This document shows, in pieces, positions 55,426 through 64,000 of a stretch of 64,000 nucleotides of DNA. This DNA is from Isoetes taiwanensis (Eukaryota; Streptophyta; Lycopodiopsida; Isoetales; Isoetaceae). The DNA lies in contig JAJEKV010000045.1 in assembly GCA_021234155.1 (NCBI GenBank), forward strand, positions 7,733,105 to 7,797,104, read 5' to 3'. The notes beneath the pieces are model-generated. The model worked only from the letters and a program-made list of their open reading frames with translations. It had not been told where the DNA came from and searched no databases. The position numbers and the translations under genes are program-made. Position 1 is the first letter of the stretch, and each line of letters starts with the position of its first letter.

Positions 55426-56650
55426 TCATTTTGAATCTGCTCAACATTATGGTGTTCATCTTCCTTTTCCAGCATTTGTTCTTCCTGCTCAATTTCCCCT
55501 TGCATTGGTTCCCCTTGCAACATTTGTCCTTCCTGCTCACTTTCCTCTTACATTGTGTGACCCTGTGTATCATTCTCATTTATTTCATCATCTGATTCAT
55601 ATGCTTCTGTATTCTCAAAATGCACCTTCTTTTGCAGATTATCTTTTTCCCTCTGGGACTCATTTGTCTTTAAACTAATGTATCTTTGTAGATACATGTC
55701 TCATCAAAGATTACATCCCTACTTATCAGAATTTGCCTTTTGTTTGCATCAAAAAGTCTATATCCTTTGGATTGTTCGTCATAGCCAGCAAGGTAACATT
55801 TGGTTGACCTGTCATCAAGTTTCTTCCTCATTTCCTTTGGAACATGTACATAAGCAACACATCCATATCTTTTAAACATGTCATAGGTAGGTTTATGCCC
55901 ATTCCACATTTCTTCTGGAGTCATACCTTTTATGGAAGCTGAAGGAAGCTTATTTTGGATCATTACTGCTGTTTTTACTGCCTCATCCCATAAATAATTT
56001 GGCATCCCTGATTGCTTGAGCATGGACCTGACGGCATCTAGAATAGTTCTATTTTTTCTCTCTGCAATTCCATTTTGTTGAGGGGTGTAGCTACATGTCA
56101 ACTGTCTTCTTATCCCTTTGTTTTTACAATACTTGTTAAATTCTCCTGACAAAAACTCTCCACCCCTATCTGACCTAATGCATTTGATTTTTCTCCCAGT
56201 CTCTCGTTCAACTTCTTGCTCAAATATTTTGTATGCATCAAATGCTTGGTCTTTGTGTCTGAGAATATAGCATTTTGTTTTCCTTGAGAAGTCATCAATA
56301 AAAGTAATGAAAAATCTTTTTCCTGTCAAGCTTGTGATGTTAATAGGCCCACATAAATCTGTATGGACAAGATCTAACACCCCTCGTGCTCTTTTAGTAG
56401 ATCCCTTGAATCTTTGTCTGGTATGCTTCCCTCATATGCATCCTTCACAAATAAAATTCTCAAGTTTTTCCATTTCTGCAACAATCATGCCTTTCTTAAT
56501 CATATAGTTGATGTTATTGACATGGGTGTGTCCTAACCTCTCGTGCCATTGTCTAATTGATAACAAGGCTGCACAGTTAATTGATCCTTCTCTCCTTGCT
56601 TTATCAAGAGCAAACAAATTACCAACCCTTTTTGCAATGAATTTCAATTC
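55426..56650 (-). pseudogene. Copia integrase and linker
   Basis: Frame 56432-56647 holds the zinc-binding pre-integrase part: WHERLGHTHVNNINYM, then NFICEGCI (His, His, Cys, Cys). A stop at 56432-56434 follows in the same frame. Frame 55670-56380 is the catalytic core: LDLVHTDLCGPI with the first Asp, KCIRSDRGGEFLSGEF with the second, and PQQNGIAERKNRTI with the Glu. The D, D, E residues are all present. Further on VPKEMRKKLDDRSTKCYLAG is the usual copia core end. The acidic linker (about 55426-55669) has a stop at 55670 and another at 55548. Integrase joins the cDNA to the host chromosome. Confidence 0.93.
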
Positions 56651-56701
56651 ACCCTTAAGAAAATTTCAAAACAGACCTTGTAGCCTAAATCAACAATTTG
56701 G

Positions 56702-57004
56702 CTAACAGAAATCAAATTCCTCACAATGGAGGGTACACAAAACATTTTTGAGCTCAACTGGTTGACCATTCAGATCAAATATTTCTAACAATCCTGACTC
56801 CTCTACTTGCTGCAAATTCCCATCTCCAAGTTGAATGTAACTAGAACTGCTCCTTGTTTTCTCCTTTAGATCACTCCCATCTTTAATCACGCATCTTTCA
56901 GCTCGCGAATCTAAAACAAAAGAATCATTTTTCTCTTTAGTTTCACTGACATTTAAGGTCTGAATCAGGTCAAGATTTTGAGTTACCTCAGTATTTTCGT
57001 CCAC
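56702..57004 (-). pseudogene. Copia protease with altered active site
   Basis: The frame reads NDSFVLDSRAERCVIKD, corresponding to the copia protease active site, normally W-x-L-D-S-G-A. The catalytic Asp (codon 56909-56911) is kept, but the Gly after Ser is replaced by Arg, and the usual Trp is Phe. Loss of this Gly should block the aspartic protease, which cuts the Gag-Pol polyprotein. Downstream IQLGDGNLQQVEESGLLEI is the expected second half of the domain. Confidence 0.85.
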
Positions 57005-57221
57005 CTCTTCAGTATCTTCATTATTGACTTCTTTAGTTAAATTGATTCGCGCAACACTCCTTCCTCTTCCTCTTCCTCTGTTGTTGAATCTTGCTCTAGA
57101 TTCATCTCTAGATTCTCCTCTGGATTTCCCTCTTCCCCTATCCTTTACAAAATTCCTTGGGCTAGAGCAACTTGCTGCTTGATGTCTTAAACCTTCACAA
57201 TTATAGCATCTGCCTTCTCTT

Positions 57222-57466
57222 TTTTTTTTTTGAAGAATATAAGAATATATTAAACCACTAGAATGTGATCAAGTACAATGATAAGTGTGGTGCTAAGAAA
57301 TGAAGTGCCCATCCTGATTCACAATCTGTAAGAATGTCGACCAAATTTCCCGCTTAACTGTGCCAGACAAGCTTGAGACTTGGTAAGCCTGCCACAACTT
57401 ATGCCTCAAGATCGGAACCAACCGAAAAGGGCTAAGCACTGCATTCTGAAAGACCTTCGCTCTCCG
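57222..57466 (-). mobile_element. LINE 3' fragment inserted in copia gag
   Basis: A 245-bp insert with a poly(A) tail on the minus strand (T run from about 57222) is bounded by the perfect 13-bp duplication TCTGCCTTCTCTT (57209-57221 and 57467-57479). The minus-strand frame has FRLVPILRHKLWQAYQVSSL, like the C-terminal end of a LINE ORF2. It is a heavily 5'-truncated insertion, younger than the copia element. Confidence 0.92.
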
Positions 57467-58252
57467 TCTGCCTTCTCTTGACAGCTTAGGACAGTTATGT
57501 TTGAGATGTCCATAATTATTGCAATGGTAGCAGGGTCCTATTTTCTTATCATTAGCTTTCCCTTTTCCTGCAAAAAGTATTTCTGAATGTTCTTCATATT
57601 CTCTGATTATAAGTTTCTATTCTAACTCAGTTCTAACCATTAATTCTGCTTTTTCCCTGTTTTTTTGCAACATTTCTCACTAGTGTGGATAACTGTTCAT
57701 AGTTTGAAAATGTCCTTGCAATTGTCATCACTTGGTGATCATTTGTGATAGTTACCCCAGCTGCCTCCAAGTCTGCTATGAGATTATCAAATCTCTGAAA
57801 AAATTCTGTCACATCATCCTTTTCACTGTACCTTAGTGATCTAAGTTCTCTATCTAGAACATCAAGTTGTGAGGAGGTTTTTGTTTTATATGTTTTAATC
57901 AGAAATTTTCAAATGGCCCTAGGACTCATCCCTCTAACCTTCAGCAATATGCTAGATCCCAGTTTCACTGTAATTATGCTTTTAGCCTCTACTAATTTTG
58001 CAGATATACTAACCTCTTTGCTGGTCACTTCAGAGCTTGTACTGTCACTTGTTTTCTCCTTTGCACTGCCTTTGTTTGAGTCACTGACTTCTTCATCCAT
58101 ATCTGCATCATCCCCAACATATTTCCATAATCCTTCTATTTCATGTACCTCCTTAATCTTTTCTTTCCACACTTGGAATCCTCCTGTTCCCTTGAACACT
58201 TCAACTGCACTCAATAATGAAGCACCCAATCTAGTAGTCATGATTAAAGCCT

Positions 58253-58264
58253 GCTCTGATATCA
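58253..58264 (-). other. Primer-binding site of the copia element
   Basis: On the minus strand TGATATCAGAGC lies two bases after the 5' LTR, one mismatch from the initiator-Met site TGGTATCAGAGC. Confidence 0.85.
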
Positions 58265-58266
58265 AA

Positions 58267-58805
58267 TGAAAGAAAAATGATATCTTGGATGAAAAGATCT
58301 TTAATTACTTAATCATGAACTAACTAGACAATGTAGATCAATTAAGCAAATAGCAAATGATATAATCATATAACAATATGATTAATGCAAAACCAAGGTT
58401 CAATGGTATGAACCATTGAAATTTTATTGAATAAACCCCGACAGCTCAAGCCTCATATCAATGAGCTATTTCCGATCGCCCCAAGTCTACCAAAGTTCTC
58501 TATTCTGCTCTTTAGATTTATAGGGCCAAATCCCCCAACTGACTGGTGGTGATTCGGCCGATTAGGAGCTAAGGCCGGCCGCTTCAACCATCTCCGGACT
58601 TGCCAAATTTGAAGTCCATATTCCCTCCAAACTGAACCTTAGTTTCGCAATCTTATCTCATTAGATAAATAAAAGTTCAATGGTTAAGCTTAACTGTAAT
58701 ATTTCATAACCATTAGATGCCTTCACCATTAGAATTCGTTCTTGCTCCTTTCATTCAATATTTCTCCTTCATGTTTATCCAAATTTTGCATGACCATTTC
58801 CAACA
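58267..58805 (-). repeat. 5' LTR of the copia element
   Basis: 539 bp, with the same ends as the 3' LTR. TCTCT follows on the plus strand, completing the target duplication. Confidence 0.95.
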
Positions 58806-58811
58806 TCTCTC

Positions 58812-59775
58812 TCTAGCCAAGACGACTCATGGCGCGCCAATAGGATGTGCCAGCTGCTAGCACAACCAGGTCAATTGATATGCATGTCTCAAGACGACTC
58901 ATGGCGCGCCAATAGGTTCTAGCCAAGACACGCCAATAGGATGTGCCAGCTGCTAGCACAACCAGGTCAATTGATATGCATGTCTCAAGACGACTCATGG
59001 CGTGCCAATAGGTTCTAGCCAAGATGACGCATGGCGTGCCGATAGGATGTGCCAACTGCTAGCACACTCAAAATACGCAGGGCTAGCACACTCATAGCCA
59101 AGATGACTCATGGCGCGCCAATAGGATGTGCCAACTGCTAGCACACTCAAAATACGCGGGGTGAGTTGCCAAGACGACTCATGGCACGCCAATAGGATGT
59201 GCCAACTGCTAGCACACTCAAAATACACACAGGCTAGCACACTCATAGCCAAGACGACTCATGGCACGCCAATAGGATGTGCCAATAGCTAGCACACTCA
59301 AAATACGCAGGGTAAGTCACCAAGATGACTCATGGCACGCCAATAGGATGTGCCAACTGCTAGCACACACAAAATATGTAGAGTGAGTCGCCTGCGCCAA
59401 TAGGATGTCTGCGAATAGGATGTGCCAACCGCTAGCACACTCAAAACGCAGGTGAGTTGCCAAGATGACTCATGGCGCGCCAATAGGATGTGCGAACTGC
59501 CACACACTTAAAATACGCAGGGCTAGCACACTTATAGCCAAGACGACTCATGGCATGCCAATAGGATGTGCCAACTGCTAGCACACTCAAAATATGCAGG
59601 GTGAGTCGCCAAGACAACTCATGGCACGCCAACAAGATGTGCCAACTGCTAGCACACTCAAAATACGCAGGGTGAGTCACCTCACCAATAGGATGTGCCA
59701 ACTGCTAGCACATTCAAAATACGCTTCTTCACCTCGCCAATAGGATGTGCCAACTGCTAGCATACTTAAAATACG
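58812..59775. repeat. Minisatellite array, about 13 units
   Basis: Units of mostly 65-80 bp contain CCAAGACGACTCATGGC, GCGCCAATAGGATGTGCCAA and CTGCTAGCACACTCAAAATA in order. The first part (58812-59000) uses a longer unit of about 110 bp that also carries TCAATTGATATGCATGTCTC. The middle has a partial unit (59390-59430). The last units near 59690-59770 are shortened. Translations of this array only reflect the repeat. Confidence 0.92.
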
Positions 59776-60245
59776 CTTCTTTCTTATGTCCAAGTCCATT
59801 CCAGCTGATTCCAAAAGCTTTTTCGAGCTAAGTCCATTCCAAAAGTTTTTCGAGCTAAGTCCATTCCAAAAGAATTTCGACAGTAGCTGAAATCGAACCT
59901 CCCCCCCACAGGGTTGAACCCCCTTAAACCCCTCCGTGCCAACCACTTACAACCCCATGGCCACTTATGTAGCCCCTTGCCCAGACCCCCCACTAGAGGG
60001 GGAGACATCCCCCCCCCCACACTTTGGGAGAACCAAGGGGAGGGATTGCTTAAAACGCCCAAGGATAACAAGGACAAGGGAGAAACCTCTTCCATGAGGA
60101 AGGAGGCCCGGGCGAAGGCCCAATTTATGAGATCGACCCGGGAGACGGGTGAAGGCTGCTCAGGCCCGACAATGCACCAATCTGTGCACGCTGAGGCGAA
60201 GGCCATGAAACAAATGGAGGAAGCAGGTGAGAGCAATAGAACCCA

Positions 60246-61180
60246 GTGCGGGGATCGCGAAGAGATCCAATCTTCAACGCCCCACGTGCTCAAAAGGCGG
60301 TTGGCGGCCGGGCGGCATTTGACGGATTGCGAAGATGGAGACCCCATGCGGCGGTTAGAAGACGGCCGGCAGCACACTTTGAGAGGCAACAAGAGAAGCA
60401 GGGTCTTGCTGACCTGGGAGCTCGCGTGGACTCCCTCCTCACCACCATAGAGACCATGGCACGGGACAGGCAGTGTACTGAGTAGGATATAGTGGCAACC
60501 ATCTCCGCCTCAAGTCCCGAGGGAAGGGCGCCCACCATAATATGAAAAACGCGTCGAGCCGTCTTGAAGCGACTAGGCGAGCTAAGAACCCTACAGAGTA
60601 GGGCTAAGACACAAGATCAGGAGATACAGGAGCTCCGAGCAACCGTTGCCCAACAAGACAGGGGCCTCCATGCCGAGGTCCATGAACAATTGCAGCAGTG
60701 CACGAATGAGTTGGCCAAGCAGCAGAAATTTCAACAGGAGCTAGGCTCCCGACTCCAGGCAGCAGAGGCCGCAACATGGGGCCAGATAAGCACACATGTC
60801 CAATAGCCCACAAGTTGCCAACCAGGCAGTCAGACAACACCTGCTCCATCTCGAACACCACACCGCCCTTGCTGTGAACAGTCCACACACTCCAGACAAC
60901 ATGCATCACATGTTGGGACAACTAATGTTGCCCCGCAACTCAGTGAGCAACAAGAGCAGGGCCGACGACGTCAGAATGTGGTGGTACGTGGACTCTCAGA
61001 GGAAGCAGGAGAGGATGTCATCAAGCGCATCCAGGATCAAATCCTATCTCGCATGGCATTTCAGACCACAGTCCACATTGTCCAAGCAAGCCGCCTTGGA
61101 GCTCAACACACAGATTGCCCACATGTTGTCGCCTTCACGATTGCAGACATGCGAGTGCGTGAGGCAATATTGCGTTAGAA
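60246..61180 (+). pseudogene. ORF1 of LINE family A: coiled coil plus RRM
   Basis: One frame runs through with stops at 60483, 60543 and 60804. It has a heptad-rich coiled coil (LGELRTLQSRAKTQDQEIQE to LGSRLQAAEAATWGQ, about 60570-60790) and then an RRM-like domain (QNVVVRGLSEEAGEDVIKRI, ILSRMAFQ, ASRLGAQHTDCPHVVAFTIA). This is the plan of the animal L1 ORF1 protein, a trimeric RNA chaperone. Common plant L1 elements have a different ORF1 with a DUF4283 domain and zinc knuckle, neither of which is seen here. The N-terminal start is uncertain; a second frame (59914-60450) overlaps it. Confidence 0.75.
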
Positions 61181-61555
61181 TAGGCAATTGACTGTATGTC
61201 GACCAGGATCTTACTCCGATGCAATAGAAGTCGCCGGGTAACGGTGGCTCCGTCGAGGGGCGTCCGCCGCCGAGGGCGAGGATTGGTCGAAATAAGCCGT
61301 ATTTTAAAGGCCCGGGCTGCCTTTCCCACAGATGCAATGCGTCAAGCTGCTACAGCACCTAGAGGCCCCATTGCTACCGCTACAGAAGCTACCCCATTGG
61401 CTACCACTCCTACCACGCCACCCGGTACCCCTCGCACCTCGCTCCATTGCCGCAACTACTCCCACAATGGCTTCTCGGAAGCCGCGCTGCGCCCCTACGC
61501 GAACCGGAACATATCATGGTGCATCTATATCAAATGCCAACAAATAGGAACCGTG

Positions 61556-62170
61556 CCTGGGATGGTATCTTGGAATTGTCGGGGCTTCCCTTGGCGAAGG
61601 GGAGAGTCTCAACTCTATTGCACGGATATGGATCTCATTTTCCTCATGGAAACATGGGAACATCACGAGACCTGACTTAAGAACCTCGGGCTATGCATTT
61701 TTCGGTGTTCAACGAGAGTGCGAAAGCGAGGGTATTGGGGGTTGCCCGCTACCATCGTGTAACCTTAGGGCCACCACGATATAAAGCGCATGCGGTACAA
61801 TCGCTACCGTAATTGTGCGGCGTGCGACAAAGATGATGACGACATTCTCTTCATAGCAAACATGCTACTTTCCACATGCCGAGAGCAACTTTTATAACAC
61901 TCATTCGGGTGTGGATAGATTGGAGCCCTATGTCGATCTATATGATGACATACAGCAACACAAACGGTTGGGTAAGGTTATGCTACTTGGAGACTTTAAT
62001 GCACGCCCAGGAGCCGAGCAGGTCCCGAAATTTGAGCCCCTGGCAGAGGACGTCTTGTAGTTGAATCCTGCAGAGGTAGTTTGGTCAAGGATGTCAGATG
62101 ACAACCATATTTCACGCTATGGCAGGCAGTTGTTGCTGCTGGGTAGTATCTTTGACCTGGTTATTAAAAT
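61556..62170 (+). pseudogene. Endonuclease N-terminal part of LINE family A
   Basis: The frame near 61562 reads MVSWNCRGFPWRRGE and MDLIFLMETWEHHE. SWNCRG and L.ETW are the first two catalytic blocks of the APE-type LINE endonuclease, with the catalytic Glu in METW. Near 61980 the phrase VMLLGDFNARPGAEQV gives the GDFNAR block with the catalytic Asp and Asn. Frameshifts separate the blocks. The C-terminal SDH block is seen instead in the copy at 27.6 kb. The enzyme nicks the target DNA to prime reverse transcription. Confidence 0.85.
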
Positions 62171-62266
62171 ATCCGGTTATTTATGGGAAATCTATCACAC
62201 CCTCTTATGATGGTATAAGAAAATGCTACACCAAGATCTACTCAAGTAGTCTCCCATGGGTCCATT

Positions 62267-62659
62267 ACAATATTGCAGACACAACCAAATCGTATTTTCC
62301 CTTCATGACAGAATTAAGTGTCATATGACATCCATGTCATCTATGCCCCCATGGAGACTCGAACTCGAGACCTGCTCGGATACCAAATGTAACGTTCCTA
62401 ACCACACTGTACTTCCCCTTCATGACAGAATTACATGTCATATGACATCCATGTCATCTATAACCCCATGGAGACAAGAACTCAGACTTCCTTTAATACC
62501 AAATGTAACGTTCCTAACCGACATGCCCTCAACCAATTGGGTAAAACCATCTAGACATTTATGAGTAGTCGTTTCTACCCATTTATGCCAGTGTCAAGAA
62601 TGTCCCACAGGCACATTCAAGCATTGAATACTCGAGCGGTCTACCATGGGCCCGTTACA
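62267..62659 (-). mobile_element. Second miniature LTR element, partly duplicated and truncated
   Basis: On the minus strand a 156-bp LTR (62659 to 62504) starts TGTAACGGGCCCATGG and ends CGTTACA. It is followed by TTTGGTAT, then an internal unit of about 100 bp ending in GAAGGGGAAG. Next comes a 19-base LTR end (GGTTAGGAACGTTACA), a second internal unit with TTTGGTATCCGAGCAGG, and the start of another LTR (TGTAATGGACCCATGG at 62269), which loses similarity after about 35 bp. TTTGGTATCCGAGCAGG resembles a primer site. The layout fits a TRIM whose inner part was duplicated and whose 3' LTR is broken, lying in the family A LINE. Confidence 0.55.
62283..62519. repeat. Tandem units of about 117 bp
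   Basis: CTTCATGACAGAATTA, TGTCATATGACATCCATGTC and ACCAAATGTAACGTTCCTAA recur in order in two units. They correspond to the two internal units of the miniature LTR element. Confidence 0.9.
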
Positions 62660-62697
62660 TAATTCTAGTAGTAATACACTTGCTATATTCTTTGTTT

Positions 62698-62750
62698 GGG
62701 TCCCGTAGGCTAACTAGTCTCCGCAAACGATAAAAATTCGATTCAAAACT
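62698..62750 (+). other. LINE family A 3' block, most diverged
   Basis: GGGTCCCGTAGGCTAACTAG is followed by TCTCCGCAAACGATAAAA and ATTCGATTCAAAAC. The block is clear though the stem-loop is weakened. Confidence 0.7.
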
Positions 62751-62759
62751 ATAGTAATG

Positions 62760-64000
62760 ATTTTGAGTTGTTTGCCCAAAATTCCTCCTTTCCTTGTTTC
62801 TTGCTCATCAACTACCATCCTCCATTTTTTTCAATACATCAATTTGCCATCGATCACCATGAAGAACTCCCCAACAAGATCACAAGAGGACCTCCATCAA
62901 GCTAGCCATGAAACAATCTCCTAACTAAGAAGAATCCGTGTTGGAACTGCATTCATTGTTCAAAGAAGAAAAAAAGAACAAGATACAAAGGCGCTGGAAT
63001 TAGGTTCTTTATGATCTAGAGTTGGAGTATTTGCTATGCTACTGATGAACTTCAATGGTAGGATATCAAGAAACTTTTTTCAATGGCTAAGATCCACCTG
63101 TTTGCAACATTTTTGGCATAATAATATGTCTTCAAATATGCTAAAAGACGAAATCATAACCATCATATCTAACACTTGCAATCAGGGGACTGACAGTGAA
63201 CCTATGCTTAGAAAATGCCAAAATCAACTCTATGGCTAGCAATTCAAAAAATGTAAAAAAATAGAATGTTTAACTTGGAAGAAAATTGTAATTAAAAACT
63301 CAACCTTTGTATGATTGCACCCTTACTTTTCTAGGTCCTATATCGTGTTATATGTAAATTATATACTAGGAAATAATATTTAGATGAAACTCAATGGTCT
63401 TGATGGAGTCGGGTGTAAGGAAAGAAGCCATTACCTCCCTGTCTATCCCATCCCCTAATAATTGTCAAATTGTCGGAGGCAAACTTATGATCTAAACATT
63501 CATAAAAGGATTGGTGGTTAGACGCAAACCAACTTGTGTGTACGACCTAGCAACAACTTGATGAAGTTACAGATAAGAGAAGGGGCAGTTAGACAACCGT
63601 TAGAGAAATATTGATGGTGAATGTGGTACCCTTACTTTAAACTTATAAACTCATGGAGGCAAAGTAGTGGTGATTTGAACCATGAAATTAAGTGTCACAT
63701 GAACATCTATGGAAAAGGGAAAATAGTTGCATCATCAAGAACTACACCAACATGGCCGAGAAAAGGGACGCGTGTCAACTATTGCACTCATGGCCGATGG
63801 AGGCCCTAGCAACACATGCAAAGCATGGTTTAACTTTCTACTTTGTCACCAGGCCCTAGCAACACCATTGATAGATGCCCTTAGAGCAATTGCGATATTG
63901 CCATATGTGAGGAAGGGGTGGAGAGGTGTCATAGAAAATAATTTCCAGAGATCATTACACTATAAACCCATCAATAGATAATACAGTATTAAGAACACAT
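62760..64000. other. No recognised gene
   Basis: AT-rich sequence to the window end. The only repeat seen is GGCCCTAGCAACAC at 63802 and 63851. Short frames at 63036-63239, 63621-63809 and 63727-63981 are unrecognised. Confidence 0.55.

Larger units (their letters stand above)
57040..58265 (-). pseudogene. Copia gag, split by a LINE fragment
   Basis: The N-terminal part (57909-58265) has GGFQVWKEKIKEVHEIEGLW, the start of copia Gag. Two CCHC zinc knuckles follow: CYHCNNYGHLKHNC (about 57495-57535) and CYNCEGLRHQAASC (about 57170-57210), the nucleic-acid binding part that packages the RNA. The second knuckle comes directly after the first in the original frame (LSREGR, CYNC), with the LINE insertion lying between them. 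A basic Arg/Gly-rich tail follows near 57060-57150. At least one frame break occurs between 57560 and 57900. Confidence 0.85.
50038..58805 (-). mobile_element. Ty1/copia LTR retrotransposon, complete but broken
   Basis: LTRs of 539 bp bound the element (50038-50576 and 58267-58805), with TCTCT directly outside both (50033-50037, 58806-58810). On the minus strand the order is PBS, gag with two zinc knuckles, protease, integrase, RT, RNase H and polypurine tract, which is the copia order. The LTRs differ at about eight positions, so the insertion is fairly young. It is inactive: the protease motif is changed, stops lie in integrase and linker, a base is lost between RT and RNase H, a LINE fragment sits in gag and a 2.8-kb element sits between integrase and RT. 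Confidence 0.96.
59880..62734 (+). mobile_element. LINE family A, 5' part with ORF1 and endonuclease
   Basis: This copy shows what the other family A copies lack: ORF1 (60246-61180) and the start of ORF2 with the endonuclease (61560 to about 62170). It then breaks at a miniature LTR element, and the family 3' block is at 62698-62734 with a tail lacking clear repeat units. RT is missing. It is GC-rich up to about 61800 and more AT-rich after. Confidence 0.85.

Noticed and set aside
58812-59775. CRISPR-like array
   Set aside because: Repeats are directly joined, vary in length and have no unique spacers; the context is plant DNA. It is a minisatellite.

Overview
The window looks like gene-poor nuclear DNA of a land plant with a repeat-rich, probably large genome. 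Three things point to a plant: several primer-binding sites of the plant initiator-Met type (TGGTATCAGAGC), a Ty1/copia element with plant-style domains, and many L1-type LINEs. One LINE family has an animal-style ORF1, which makes me lean weakly towards a fern, lycophyte, moss or gymnosperm rather than a flowering plant. I found no intact host protein gene and no rRNA. The only tRNA-like sequences are parts of repeats.

Layout. At 2.3-4.4 kb lies a GC-rich, 5'-truncated LINE (called family A here). At 6.8-7.4 kb is a complete miniature LTR element with a perfect 5-bp target duplication and a tRNA-Ala-like sequence inside each LTR. At 9.5-16 kb are a decayed Ty3/gypsy integrase, an old AT-rich family A LINE, an isolated primer-binding site and a second LINE (B) broken by a long foldback. 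At 16.5-17.9 kb are a minisatellite, a tRNA-like fragment and phased heat-shock-element-like motifs. At 21.7-30.2 kb are three more family A LINE pieces and a LINE of another type (D). At 31.3-35.2 kb a tandem repeat with tRNA-like boxes is interrupted by a 2.6-kb element with a hairpin head. At 36.6-40.1 kb is LINE C. At 40.5-46.4 kb is a pyrimidine-rich, non-coding LTR-like unit. At 50.0-58.8 kb is a complete but broken Ty1/copia element that has itself been invaded by a second hairpin-headed element and a LINE fragment. At 58.8-59.8 kb is a minisatellite. At 59.9-62.7 kb is the best 5' part of a family A LINE (ORF1 and endonuclease), with a second miniature LTR element inside it.

The elements work as a nested mobilome. 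Autonomous types (LINEs and copia) supply the enzymes. The miniature LTR elements, the large non-coding LTR-like unit and the hairpin-headed elements carry only cis signals and would depend on enzymes made elsewhere. The strongest candidate for something new is the miniature LTR element whose LTRs embed a tRNA-Ala(UGC)-like, internal Pol III promoter-like module. The hairpin-headed family with interchangeable interiors comes second. All coordinates of degraded elements were set by eye and are approximate; those of the LTRs and target duplications were read base by base.
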